From Bordetella parapertussis (GTDB lineage: Bacteria > Pseudomonadota > Gammaproteobacteria > Burkholderiales > Burkholderiaceae_B): 15,576 nt of DNA. The stretch is taken from contig CAMDNZ010000061.1 of assembly GCA_945903445.1 (NCBI GenBank), forward strand, positions 1-15,576, read 5' to 3'. The notes beneath the pieces were generated by a model. That model saw only the letters and a program-made list of their open reading frames with translations, had not been told where the DNA came from and ran no database searches. This document shows, piece by piece, positions 1 to 7,772 of the stretch. The position numbers and the translations under genes were made by a program. Within the stretch, counting starts at the first letter, position 1. Each line of letters starts with the position of its first letter.

Positions 1-84
1 CGGCCAGCCCGTGACGCGGCGAAGTGACAGAAGACGAATGTGCGGCGAGCGCAGTCATGGAGCGGTTCCAAACAATGAGATAGC

Positions 85-120
85 GTCTTTATAGTGAGCG
101 ACGCATAAAGACCGCATAAA
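85..120. promoter_or_regulatory. Inverted and direct repeats upstream of the AI-2E family gene
   Basis: An 8-bp perfect inverted repeat, GTCTTTAT (85-92) and ATAAAGAC (105-112), is separated by 12 bp. A heptamer GCATAAA also occurs twice, at 103-109 and 114-120. The stretch is AT-rich compared with its surroundings and lies about 100 bp before the first gene, so it may be a regulator site or part of the promoter. No convincing -35/-10 pair could be assigned. The rest of 1-216 shows no gene I can support; the first 27 bases read as an open frame ending in a stop and could be the tail of an upstream gene. Confidence 0.25.
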
Positions 121-216
121 AATCGTTGCGGCCGATGTTGCGACGCAACTAACCCAGGCCGTTGTATAACAGGGGTCGCCGGGCACCGGGCCAGGCAGTC
201 CTAGTATGCTGTGACT

Positions 217-1326
217 ATGCAACCTGTCTTTCCTGCCTACCTGATCGCTCGTCTTCTACTCGTGCTGGTGCTGCTCGCTGGCATGTATTTTTTGCGCAGC
301 TTCATGGTGCCCGCGCTGGCCGCCCTGATCATCGGGCTGGCGAGTTGGCCTCTGTTCCAGCGGCTGGTTCGACTCTGTAAAGGCAGCTCCATTCTAGCGG
401 CGACGCTCGCCCTGCTGACCGTTATCACGGTGCTGATCGTGCCCTTGTCCCTGGCGCTGTCCTACGCCATCCAAGAGGCCGGCAACTTGATCGCCTGGTT
501 ACTTGCAGCCAATCGCAACGGCGTAGACGCCCCCGCCTGGCTTTATACCCTGCCCGGCATCGGCGAACGCCTAGCAGGCTATTGGGATACCTACTTGGGC
601 GAGCCGCATGCGCTGGGCGCATTGGTCGAGATTACCAGCGGTCAGCATTTAGGCAATATTTATAGGTTGGTGTTGTCGGCCACCGGCAACGCTTTCCATC
701 TAGTCCTGGCCGTGCTGTTCATGTTGGTCACGCTGTTTTTCGTCTACAAAGACGGCGATCGAATGCTGGCGCAGATCGACCTATTGGGCGAGCGGGTGTT
801 TCCGGCGCGCTGGCATCGCTTCTCGCGGGTCGTCCCAGCCACCATCAGCGCCACCGTCACCGGCATGGGGCTGATCGCGGTGGGCGAAGGCGTATTACTG
901 GGCGTGGCCTATTGGATCGCCGGCGTGCCCTCGCCCGTTCTGTTGGGCGTCGTCACGGGGTTTATGGCACTGGTACCGGGCGGCGCGCCCCTGTCTTTCA
1001 CGATGGTATCGCTGTACTTGATCGGTTCGGGACAGCTGGTCACCGGTCTGGCACTACTGGCTTACGGGTCGATCGAGCTCTTCATCGTCGACAAGACGAT
1101 TCGTCCCCGGCTGGTGGGTGGTCCGGTCAAGCTGCCTTTCCTGCCGACGTTTTTCGGTCTGGTCGGCGGGGTGACCACACTAGGCATCGTCGGCTTGTTC
1201 ATCGGCCCGGTGTTGATGGCCTTGTTGGTCGCGGTCTGGCGCGAATGGCTGCGTAATGTCGAGGAAGAACGCGACGCCCAGCGCATACCCGAGGGCCACG
1301 TGCCTGTCTCTGCGCCGCCCGATTGA
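217..1326 (+). CDS. AI-2E family transporter (PerM/UPF0118 membrane protein)
   Basis: An inner-membrane protein of about 369 residues with roughly eight hydrophobic segments. The order of motifs fits the AI-2E/PerM family: two N-terminal helices, a soluble middle region, a helix ending in FFVYKDGDRML, a PGGAPL loop, and a C-terminal part with LVGGPVKLPFLPTF and LFIGPVLMALL, which is the family signature. Members are variously linked to autoinducer export, Na+/H+ exchange or general efflux, so no substrate can be assigned. ATG at 217 is chosen; an in-frame GTG at 211 adds only two residues and neither has a good Shine-Dalgarno sequence. The polar tail after residue about 350 is variable in the family. 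The gene stands alone, with about 190 bp before the next gene. Confidence 0.9.
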   Translation: MQPVFPAYLIARLLLVLVLLAGMYFLRSFMVPALAALIIGLASWPLFQRLVRLCKGSSILAATLALLTVITVLIVPLSLALSYAIQEAGNLIAWLLAANRNGVDAPAWLYTLPGIGERLAGYWDTYLGEPHALGALVEITSGQHLGNIYRLVLSATGNAFHLVLAVLFMLVTLFFVYKDGDRMLAQIDLLGERVFPARWHRFSRVVPATISATVTGMGLIAVGEGVLLGVAYWIAGVPSPVLLGVVTGFMALVPGGAPLSFTMVSLYLIGSGQLVTGLALLAYGSIELFIVDKTIRPRLVGGPVKLPFLPTFFGLVGGVTTLGIVGLFIGPVLMALLVAVWREWLRNVEEERDAQRIPEGHVPVSAPPD

Positions 1327-1473
1327 TCGACTCCGGCAGTGATCGCGTTCGAGCCGCAGCTGCCGAGATACGGCGACCTGCCCGCAAGCTCGCGGCTCGT
1401 TGGTGAGCCTGCGAGATCGCGCCGACTGCCATCGCCTGCCTCGCTGCACCGCTGTCACCCGGTCGCATCGAAC

Positions 1474-1490
1474 GCCCTATAAAATAGGGC
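1474..1490. promoter_or_regulatory. 17-bp palindrome in front of the Bug receptor gene
   Basis: GCCCTATAAAATAGGGC is a perfect 7-bp inverted repeat with a 3-bp centre, ending 28 bp before the ATG of the receptor gene. The centre contains TATAAAAT, which resembles a sigma-70 -10 element. A weak -35-like TGTCAC lies at 1454-1459. A dyad over a -10 box suggests an operator, but it is too short and lacks a T-run to be a convincing terminator for the upstream gene. Confidence 0.4.
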
Positions 1491-1518
1491 TACATCTAGA
1501 CTTCCATGTTGATCGCCC

Positions 1519-2505
1519 ATGTCTCTTCCCTCCCATTTCGCTGCCGCTGCGGCCGTGCTGCTGGCGCTGAGCTCGGCTGCATCTTTGGCACAAACGCCTG
1601 CCGCCTGGCCTGAAGCCCGTGCAATCCGCATCGTCGTAGCCTACCCCGCCGGTGGCGTGAGCGACGTGGTCGCTCGTGCGTTGGGCGAGCGCCTTTCGGC
1701 CGATTTGAAAACGCCCGTCGTCATCGAAAACCGCGCCGGTGCCGCAGGCAATATCGGCATGGACGCCGTGGCCAAAGCCGCACCCGACGGCTTTACCCTG
1801 GGCTTCGCTTCGGTCAGCCCACTGACGCTGAACCCGCATCTGAGCAAATCCAACTATGACCCGCAAAAAGACATCGCGCCGGTCGTCAGCGTGATGTATT
1901 CGCCTATCTTGCTGGTCGCCACGCCGTCGGCCACGGCAACCGATTTCGGCGCGCTGATCGAGCAGGCGCGCGCCCATCCCGGAGCCGTCACCTGGGCGAC
2001 CTCGGGCAAAGGTTCGGTCGGCCACATCATGGTCGAGCAGATCATGCGTAAAGCCGGCGTGACGATTACCGACATTCCCTACAAAGGGGCCGGTCAGCAA
2101 ATGCAAGACGCGCTGGGAGGTCAGTTTTCGGTGATGTCCACCAACTCGTCGCCCGCATTGGCCGCGCAATTGACCAACGGCAAGCTGCGCGCCCTGGCGA
2201 CCGGCGCGCCAACACGTTTGCCGAAATATCCTGACGTTCCGACCTTCGGCGAACTGGGCTTCGAAGAAGCGAACATGACCTCGCTGTTCGGACTGTATGC
2301 GCCCGCCGGTACGCCTCAGGACATCATCGTGCGTATCAACGGCGTCGTGAACGCCGCCCTGAAAGACCCGGTTGTCGCCCAGCTACTGAGCGCCAGCGAC
2401 AACATCGCCACCGGGGGTACGCCGCAAGCTTTTACCGACGCCATCGCGAAAGAAGACGCGAACAACGGCCGAATTATCAAAGCCGCCAACATCACCGCCA
2501 ACTAA
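1519..2505 (+). CDS. Bug-family tripartite tricarboxylate transporter substrate-binding protein (TctC-like)
   Basis: A periplasmic receptor of 328 residues, the usual size for the family. It has a Sec signal peptide: a hydrophobic stretch to about residue 20, with likely cleavage after SLA or near AQTPA. The mature part opens with WPEARAIRIVVAYPAGGVSDVVAR, the N-terminal TctC/Bug signature whose loop contacts the ligand carboxylate, followed by VIENRAGAAGNIG and later TDIPYKGAGQQMQD and PDVPTFGELGF, all typical. The family binds carboxylated solutes; which one is unknown. No TctA or TctB membrane genes are near, so it is an orphan receptor, as is very common in Bordetella-like genomes. No clear Shine-Dalgarno precedes the ATG. 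The stop codon is followed within 3 bp by homology to an unrelated broken gene. Confidence 0.93.
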   Translation: MSLPSHFAAAAAVLLALSSAASLAQTPAAWPEARAIRIVVAYPAGGVSDVVARALGERLSADLKTPVVIENRAGAAGNIGMDAVAKAAPDGFTLGFASVSPLTLNPHLSKSNYDPQKDIAPVVSVMYSPILLVATPSATATDFGALIEQARAHPGAVTWATSGKGSVGHIMVEQIMRKAGVTITDIPYKGAGQQMQDALGGQFSVMSTNSSPALAAQLTNGKLRALATGAPTRLPKYPDVPTFGELGFEEANMTSLFGLYAPAGTPQDIIVRINGVVNAALKDPVVAQLLSASDNIATGGTPQAFTDAIAKEDANNGRIIKAANITAN

Positions 2506-2507
2506 AC

Positions 2508-2774
2508 GAATGGTTGAGCCATGTGAATGCCAGTGTGTTGAAAGTGAAGTTGGCGATGGCGATTATTGGCATTTCGTCGATACACCTACTGCGCACATTT
2601 ATCGAAGCGGGCAGCGTGGGCAGTCCCGGATCGAAATTCACCGAAGCTGGCGTAATGTGGCAAACCATCATCCATGTCACGTTCATTCTGTCGGCAGTGG
2701 GTATTGCCTATGTCGATAAGCGGGCGAACAACAGTTTGCACCACGCGGTGTCACGCATCGCTAAGTTCGGATAG
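2508..2774 (+). pseudogene. yqhA: C-terminal remnant of a YqhA/UPF0114 family membrane protein
   Basis: The frame reads NEWLSHVNASVLKVKLAMAI, then IGISSIHLLRTFIEAG and VMWQTIIHVTFILSAVGIAY. From memory this matches the C-terminal half of E. coli YqhA (NKVAASIVAISSIHLLRVF ... MWYVIIHLTFVLSA), including the ISSIHLLR core. Intact members have about 160-180 residues with two more N-terminal membrane helices; here only about 88 codons remain. Homology begins at 2508, just 3 bp after the receptor stop codon, and no good start codon or Shine-Dalgarno exists (TTG at 2514 is the first possible). I infer a deletion or recombination junction here. A short expressed peptide from TTG 2514 cannot be excluded. 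Family function is unknown. Confidence 0.7.
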
Positions 2775-2800
2775 ACGATTCACTTTTGGCGTTAAGCGAA

Positions 2801-2832
2801 GGGGGAACCGGCATACGCCGGTTCCCCCCTTT
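2801..2832. terminator. Strong hairpin terminator between convergent genes
   Basis: GGGGGAACCGGC (2801-2812), loop ATAC, and GCCGGTTCCCCC (2817-2828) form a perfect 12-bp GC-rich stem, followed on the plus strand by CTTT. It lies 26 bp after the YqhA remnant and directly before the end of the leftward GntR gene, so it probably serves both strands. The T-runs are short on each side. Confidence 0.75.
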
Positions 2833-2835
2833 CCA

Positions 2836-3678
2836 TTATTTCAGTGGTCGCTTCACTGCCTTGCGGCCGCGAGCGACCAGCGAACGCCGCGGCATTTCGG
2901 AATCGAGAATCAGCCGCCCTTTAAGCTTGCCTTTCATACGCGTGACCGAGCGCGCCGCCTCGTTCATATGCTTGGTCATCAGTTGACGCACACCCTCGAC
3001 ATCGCGCGCTCGCGCTGTCGCCAGAATGCGCTCATGAAATTCTGTGTTTACCACGCCGAATTTTCGCTGGTCGCTCGCGCGCATGCGATTGTCGAACGAG
3101 GTCAGTTGACGCAGCATCTCATTGATCATCTCGCAACTGAAACGCAGAAATGAGTTCGGACAAGCTGCCGCGAAGATATCGTGAAACGTGATTTCTTCCT
3201 GCCGCTGAGTCAAGGAATCGGTATCACCTTCGGCTCTGGGATCGCAGCAATGCACGTTGTTTTCGAGCGCCGCGAAATCGGCTTCGGTCAGGTGCAAAAC
3301 CGCACTGGCCGCCAACTCGGGCTCGAGCAATCGGCGCACTTGATAAATGTCCTCGATCGACACCGACTTGAAGAACAAATAGTTTTGCATGAGCTGGAAA
3401 GTCCTGTCCAGCGGGACTTCCACGACCATGCCGCCGCCGCCCGGCCCCGTGCTGACCTTGATCAGGCCCTGAACTTCCAAGGACTTCAATGCTTCGCGCA
3501 CTGTGCTTTTGCTGACACCGAACATCTCTTGCAAATCCAACTCGCGCGGCAATTTATCGCGTGGCAATAAATTCTTTGAAGTAATGAGCCGCTTGATTTC
3601 CTCGGCCACCAGATCGCTGCGTTTCGACTGACCGATAGCCGCGCAAGCACGTGAATTGTCGTGTTGTTCTTCCAGCAC
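2836..3678 (-). CDS. GntR family transcriptional regulator, FadR/FCD subfamily
   Basis: A DNA-binding regulator of 280 residues. The N-terminal winged helix-turn-helix (about residues 20-90) contains LPRELDLQEMFGVSKSTVRE and ALKSLEVQGLIKV, the GntR signature. The C-terminal all-helical FCD domain (about 105-245) keeps the metal/ligand-pocket histidines H166 (in FHDIF), H215 (in EFHERI) and H237 (in TKHMNE); the usual first Asp is Glu162. A basic tail of about 30 residues follows. The start is GTG at 3678, set by an excellent Shine-Dalgarno AGGAGG (3685-3690) six bases upstream. The gene diverges from the transport/hydrolase operon across about 190 bp containing palindromes, so it most likely represses that operon and itself, with a substrate or breakdown product as inducer. 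That role is inferred from context. Confidence 0.92.
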   Translation of the reverse strand: MLEEQHDNSRACAAIGQSKRSDLVAEEIKRLITSKNLLPRDKLPRELDLQEMFGVSKSTVREALKSLEVQGLIKVSTGPGGGGMVVEVPLDRTFQLMQNYLFFKSVSIEDIYQVRRLLEPELAASAVLHLTEADFAALENNVHCCDPRAEGDTDSLTQRQEEITFHDIFAAACPNSFLRFSCEMINEMLRQLTSFDNRMRASDQRKFGVVNTEFHERILATARARDVEGVRQLMTKHMNEAARSVTRMKGKLKGRLILDSEMPRRSLVARGRKAVKRPLK

Positions 3679-3736
3679 TTGCCACCTCCTGATCGGCGTC
3701 CGAGCGAGGGTTTCACCTGAGTTGATCGCGCTACCG

Positions 3737-3785
3737 AATATGCATGATCATCATATTAATCCTATTTATCATCATAAATAGGATT
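3737..3785. promoter_or_regulatory. Divergent promoter/operator region with nested palindromes
   Basis: The GntR gene and the Liv-type operon share an AT-rich spacer unlike the GC-rich flanks. It holds a perfect 12-bp inverted repeat, AATCCTATTTAT (3758-3769) and ATAAATAGGATT (3774-3785), with a 4-bp centre. It also holds a second dyad, AATATG (3737-3742) and CATATT (3752-3757), around ATGATCAT (3744-3751). The nonamer ATCATCATA occurs at 3747-3755 and 3768-3776, exactly 21 bp or two helical turns apart. These are the best candidates for binding sites of the adjacent GntR/FCD regulator. Individual -35/-10 boxes are not clear enough to assign. Confidence 0.55.
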
Positions 3786-3870
3786 CTTGTCGCAGGTCGA
3801 TCGTTCATCCAATATCACGTCGCCGCAGGCTGTACCGCAAAGGTAGCCATGCGCTTTCCAGGAGAATATT

Positions 3871-5073
3871 GTGAATCGCCGCCATATCCTGAAGTTAGGT
3901 GCTTTGTCCGCTATTCCGGGTTCGCTTTTGGCTGCTAGCCGCGCATGGGCCCAGGCCAAGGATCCCATCCAATTTGCCGCGCCGGTGCCGATGTCCGGCG
4001 CATTTGCCGCCAACGGCAAATATGCCGACCTGGGGATGAAACTGGCGATCGAACAATACGGGCAGGTGCTGGATCGACCGCTTGCCTATACCGTGCTGGA
4101 TACCGAAGGCAAACCCGCGACTGCCGTGCGCAAAGTGCAGGAGATCGCACAACAGAAAGGCGCGAAATTCTGGGCGGGCGGCATTCTATCGTCCGAATCG
4201 CTGGCCATGGGCAAGGAAGCCGAACGGGCTGGCGGCATCTTCATCACCACTGCCGGGGCCGACGAGATCACCGGCAAAGACTGCAACTCGGCGACTTTTC
4301 GGTGGTCGGTGCCGACCTTCGGCGCGATCGCACAAACCGTTCGTCCCTTGATCGAATCGATGCCCAAGGCCAAGCGCTGGTACACCATCACGCCGCAGTA
4401 TGTATTCGGCGATGGGTTGTTGAGCGCCGCTAAGAACATCTTCAAGGAAAAGGGCATCGAGCATGTCGGAAACAGCTACCACTCGCTAACTGAAAAAGAG
4501 TTCAGCGGGTATCTGACCAATGCGCTGGCCGCAAAGCCCGACGTGCTGTTGATTTTGAACTTTGGCTCCCAATCGTCCGATACGCTGCGCCAAGCCGTGA
4601 GCTTGGGCATGAAGACCAACACGACCATTCTGGTGGCGTGGGCCTCGGGCTTAGAACAGTTCGAAAGCCTGGGTGCCGATCTGTGCGAAGGCGTGTACTT
4701 CGGCGCGCAGTACTGGCATGGCATCGATTCGCCCTTGAACAAAGATTTGGTGCAACGCACTCAAAAGGCATTCAAAGCCAACCCCAATTACAGCCTTGCA
4801 GGCTCTTATATCTGCACTCGCATCATGATCGACGCCATCGCCAAAGCCGGCACCGCCGATCCTGCGGCGGTCATCAAGGTCATGGAAGGTATGAAGTACG
4901 ACGGGCTCACCGGCCCGGAAGAAATTCGAGCGCAAGACCATCAGGTCTTGAAGAACTATTACTTGCTCAAAGGCAAAGCCAAATCGGCGATGAAGGACAA
5001 AGACGATTACGCCGACATCGTATCGTCCGGGCAATCGTTTTTGCCGGTCGATCAGACCGGATGCAAGATCTGA
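3871..5073 (+). CDS. ABC transporter periplasmic substrate-binding protein, HAAT/type-1 (LivK-like), Tat-exported
   Basis: A 400-residue ligand receptor of the Peripla_BP_6 type. The N terminus has a twin-arginine signal (NRRHILKLGALSAIPGSLLA, cleavage probably after RAWAQA near residue 28), so it is likely exported folded through Tat. The mature part starts with PIQFAAPVPMSGAFAANG, the usual first strand and ligand loop, then DTEGKPATAVRKVQEIAQQ and FITTAGADEITGK, typical of amino-acid or amide receptors. The start is GTG at 3871 with AGGAG at 3860-3864, six bases away. Its stop is one base before livH, so it heads the operon. The family binds branched-chain amino acids, amides, urea or aromatic acids; the hydrolases downstream suggest an amide, ureido or peptide-like ligand here. 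Confidence 0.93.
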   Translation: MNRRHILKLGALSAIPGSLLAASRAWAQAKDPIQFAAPVPMSGAFAANGKYADLGMKLAIEQYGQVLDRPLAYTVLDTEGKPATAVRKVQEIAQQKGAKFWAGGILSSESLAMGKEAERAGGIFITTAGADEITGKDCNSATFRWSVPTFGAIAQTVRPLIESMPKAKRWYTITPQYVFGDGLLSAAKNIFKEKGIEHVGNSYHSLTEKEFSGYLTNALAAKPDVLLILNFGSQSSDTLRQAVSLGMKTNTTILVAWASGLEQFESLGADLCEGVYFGAQYWHGIDSPLNKDLVQRTQKAFKANPNYSLAGSYICTRIMIDAIAKAGTADPAAVIKVMEGMKYDGLTGPEEIRAQDHQVLKNYYLLKGKAKSAMKDKDDYADIVSSGQSFLPVDQTGCKI

Positions 5074-5074
5074 C

Positions 5075-5932
5075 ATGAACGTCTATCTCCTGCAAGTTGT
5101 CAACGGCATCGGGATAGGCATGCTGTACTTCCTTCTGGCAGTCGGCTTGTCAATCATCTTCGGACTGCTGCGCTTCGTCAATTTCTCGCATGGCGCGTTC
5201 TATCTTCTGGGCGCGTATTTCTGTTTCCAATCCGTTCAGTGGGGCCTGAGTTTTTGGCTGGCCTTGCTGATCGTGCCGCTCGTGGTGGGCGCCTGCGCAT
5301 GGATCGTCGAGAAACTGCTGTTGCGTCATGTCTATGCCCAGCCGCATGAGTTCCACATTCTGATCACCGTCGGCCTTGCACTCGTGGTGCAAGAGGCGGT
5401 CATTCTGGTGTGGGGCCCGCTGGGCGACAACGTCGCCACCCCTGCTGCGCTTGCCGGGGTGGTGATGTGGGGTGATTTCATCTATCCCAAGTATCGGTTG
5501 TTCGTCATCGGCTTCACCAGCGTGTTCGCCGTCGTTTTGTGGTGGATATTGGAAGGCACCCGATTGGGCAGTGCCGTACGTGCTGGCAGCGAATCGACCG
5601 AGATGGTGTCGCTGTTGGGGATCAACGTCTTTCGCGTGTTCAGCCTCGTATTCGCATTGGGTGCGGCAACCGCTGCATTAGCCGGCGTACTGGCAGCGCC
5701 AATTCGTGGGGTCGAACCGTTCATGGGCATCGAGGCACTGGGCATCGCCTTCGTGATCGTCGTTGTGGGAGGTATGGGCAGCTTCACTGGCGCCCTGGCC
5801 GGTGGCTTGCTGATCGGCATCGTACAAAGCGTCATGAGCACGCTGTGGCCGGAAGGCGCTCGGTTGATGATCTACGTCGCCATGGCCGCGGTGCTGTTGC
5901 TGCGTCCGCACGGCTTACTCGGGAGAGGCTGA
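5075..5932 (+). CDS. livH: Branched-chain amino acid-type ABC transporter permease LivH
   Basis: An integral membrane permease of 285 residues with about eight hydrophobic helices. The opening YFLLAVGLSIIFGLLRFVNFSHGAFYLLGAY is the canonical LivH beginning, and the C terminus has FVIVVVGGMGSFTGALAGGL, the cytoplasmic coupling loop that touches the ATPases. It pairs with the next gene to form the channel of a HAAT-family importer. The ATG lies one base after the receptor stop codon with only a weak Shine-Dalgarno, suggesting translational coupling. The stop TGA overlaps the livM start by one base (TGATG). Confidence 0.93.
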   Translation: MNVYLLQVVNGIGIGMLYFLLAVGLSIIFGLLRFVNFSHGAFYLLGAYFCFQSVQWGLSFWLALLIVPLVVGACAWIVEKLLLRHVYAQPHEFHILITVGLALVVQEAVILVWGPLGDNVATPAALAGVVMWGDFIYPKYRLFVIGFTSVFAVVLWWILEGTRLGSAVRAGSESTEMVSLLGINVFRVFSLVFALGAATAALAGVLAAPIRGVEPFMGIEALGIAFVIVVVGGMGSFTGALAGGLLIGIVQSVMSTLWPEGARLMIYVAMAAVLLLRPHGLLGRG

Positions 5933-6975
5933 TGACACGACTCGGCTCGCACGTTCAATTATTGCTGGCTGTCGCGACAGTCCTCATCCTGCCCCTCGTC
6001 ATGCACTCCGGCTCACTGGCCAGTGAAGTACTAATCTACGCCTTGGCAGTGTTGGGCTGCAACCTGCTGCTGGGCTATACGGGGCTGTTGTCGTTCGGCC
6101 AGGGCATTTTCTTCGGGTTGGGCAGCTATGCGCTTGGCATCGCGCTGACTCGTTTCGACCTGCCGGTATTGGCAACGCTGGTGCTGGCGGTCGTGGTCGG
6201 TGCAGTGGCGGCGATGTTCGTCGGCTGGTTCGCCATTCGTCAACGCGGCACGTATTTCGTGATGCTGACGCTGGCCTTCTCGCAGATGTTCTACTTTCTG
6301 GCTTATAGCCTGTCGGACATCACGGGGGGCGATAACGGCTTGCTCGACATCTCTCGACCGGCGATCGGCCTAATCGGCCGCCCAATGCTCGAACTGTCGT
6401 CGCCGTGGCAGTTTTATAGTTTTGTCGCGGTGTGCTTCGTGTTGGTGTTCTGGGCACTACTGCGTCTGACGAACTCGGTGTTCGGTCGAACACTGCTCGC
6501 GATTCGCGACAACGAAGCCCGGGCCGCTGCCGTGGGTTATGACGTCAAGTTGTTCAAACTAGCCGCTTTTGCGATCTCGGGTGGCGTCACCGCGCTGGCC
6601 GGGGCGTTTCTCGCGTTGATGACCGGCATCGCCCCCTTGTCCAGTATCGAATATCACACCAGCGAGATGATCCTGGTGATGACAGTCATTGGCGGCACCG
6701 GCAACTTGTTCGCCTCGGTCCTGGGCGCGGCGTTCTATGTTCTGTTCGCCGACTGGCTCTCGACCCTGTGGCCCCGCTGGTTGATGCTGTTGGGCTTTTT
6801 GCTGATCGCTGTCAGCCTGTTCATGCATAGGGGTATCTGGGGTTTGAGCGAGACGATCTGGCTGCGCTTGCGTGGATGCCCGCCGATCGATCCGGACGAC
6901 GGATCAGTCGCAACACCGGGGCCGGTCGCACCGGCCACCGCGACCGCCACGACACGCTCGGAGAACCGGCCATGA
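5932..6975 (+). CDS. livM: Branched-chain amino acid-type ABC transporter permease LivM
   Basis: The second permease, about 347 residues. The segment LLGYTGLLSFGQGIFFGLGSYA is the LivM hallmark; RQRGTYFVMLTLAFSQMF, ITGGDNGL and AIRDNEARAAAVGYDV follow in the usual order, and VIGGTGNLFASVLGA is the coupling loop. The frame stays open well upstream inside livH, but ATG 5932 is chosen because it overlaps the livH stop, has GGGAG at 5921-5925, and gives the normal family N terminus. After the last helix there is a Pro/Ala/Thr-rich tail of about 45 residues with no recognisable domain, longer than in many LivM proteins. The end overlaps the livG ATG by three bases. Confidence 0.92.
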   Translation: MTRLGSHVQLLLAVATVLILPLVMHSGSLASEVLIYALAVLGCNLLLGYTGLLSFGQGIFFGLGSYALGIALTRFDLPVLATLVLAVVVGAVAAMFVGWFAIRQRGTYFVMLTLAFSQMFYFLAYSLSDITGGDNGLLDISRPAIGLIGRPMLELSSPWQFYSFVAVCFVLVFWALLRLTNSVFGRTLLAIRDNEARAAAVGYDVKLFKLAAFAISGGVTALAGAFLALMTGIAPLSSIEYHTSEMILVMTVIGGTGNLFASVLGAAFYVLFADWLSTLWPRWLMLLGFLLIAVSLFMHRGIWGLSETIWLRLRGCPPIDPDDGSVATPGPVAPATATATTRSENRP

Positions 6976-7772
6976 CGACAACGACCTCTACCACAGCGGC
7001 CGTCACCAGCGCCCCTTTGTTGCAAGCGCGCGGGGTGGTCAAGCGTTTCGGCAAATTCGTCGCCTTGCACGGTATCGACCTCGACATCATGCCGCGCACG
7101 GTGCATTCGGTCATCGGCCCGAACGGTGCAGGCAAGACCACCCTCTTTCATACGCTCACGGGCACACTGTCGACTAGCGAAGGCAGCATCGTATTCGACG
7201 ACCACGACGTCACCTCGCTCGCCGACCATCAACGGGTACAACGCGGAATCGCGCGATCGTTCCAGGTCACCAGTCTGTTCGCCAATCTATCGGTCCGCGA
7301 GAATCTTCGACTCGCGGCGCAAGGCGTTCATCGCAGCGGAGCGTTCAATGGATGGCATCGCCCAGAGGGCGTTCGCGCTCACTCCGGTACGGTCGACCAG
7401 GCCCTGCAACGCATGGGCCTGGAGAAGCAAGCCGACATCACGGCAGGCTTGCTGTCGCACGGCCAGCAGCGCCGGCTGGAAGTGGGTATGGCATTGGCGG
7501 CTCGCCCTAAAGCCATCTTCTTGGACGAACCGACTTCGGGCATGGGCATCGACGATCTGGATGCCATGAAAGCGCTGATTCGCGGACTGCGAGAGGACCA
7601 TACCGTGGTCCTGATCGAGCACAACATGGGCATCGTCATGGACATCTCCGACACCATCACCGTCATGCAACAAGGCCGTGTGCTGGTCGCAGGCAAGCCC
7701 GACGACATCCGTCGCGACGAACGCGTTCGAACGGCCTATCTGGGCAACATGATTACCGGAGGCCAGGCATGA
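6972..7772 (+). CDS. livG: Branched-chain amino acid-type ABC transporter ATP-binding protein LivG
   Basis: A cytoplasmic ATPase of 266 residues. Walker A is GPNGAGKTT (49-57), the Q-loop is at Q98 in SFQVTSLF, the signature is LSHGQQRRLE (161-170), Walker B is AIFLDEP (181-187) and the H-loop is H217 in IEHNM. The signature His at LSHGQ and the C-terminal block VMQQGRVLVAGKPDDI are ordinary for LivG. A Ser/Thr-rich stretch precedes the fold. ATG 6972 overlaps the livM stop (ATGA), with GGAG at 6960-6963. It forms the nucleotide-binding pair with LivF. Confidence 0.93.
   Translation: MTTTTSTTAAVTSAPLLQARGVVKRFGKFVALHGIDLDIMPRTVHSVIGPNGAGKTTLFHTLTGTLSTSEGSIVFDDHDVTSLADHQRVQRGIARSFQVTSLFANLSVRENLRLAAQGVHRSGAFNGWHRPEGVRAHSGTVDQALQRMGLEKQADITAGLLSHGQQRRLEVGMALAARPKAIFLDEPTSGMGIDDLDAMKALIRGLREDHTVVLIEHNMGIVMDISDTITVMQQGRVLVAGKPDDIRRDERVRTAYLGNMITGGQA

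Noticed and set aside
1477..2169. Long leftward open frame (230 codons) opposite the Bug receptor gene
   Set aside because: It is antisense to a clear Bug-family gene, its translation is rich in Arg/Gly/His/Gln as expected from a GC-rich shadow frame, and it has no recognisable domain.
2801..2832. Long perfect hairpin considered as a REP element or mobile-element end
   Set aside because: A single copy between two convergent transcription units is best explained as a terminator.
5539..5931. Upstream extension of livM by 131 codons inside livH
   Set aside because: The extension is Arg/Gly-rich shadow sequence; ATG 5932 with a ribosome-binding site and the TGATG overlap gives the normal LivM start.
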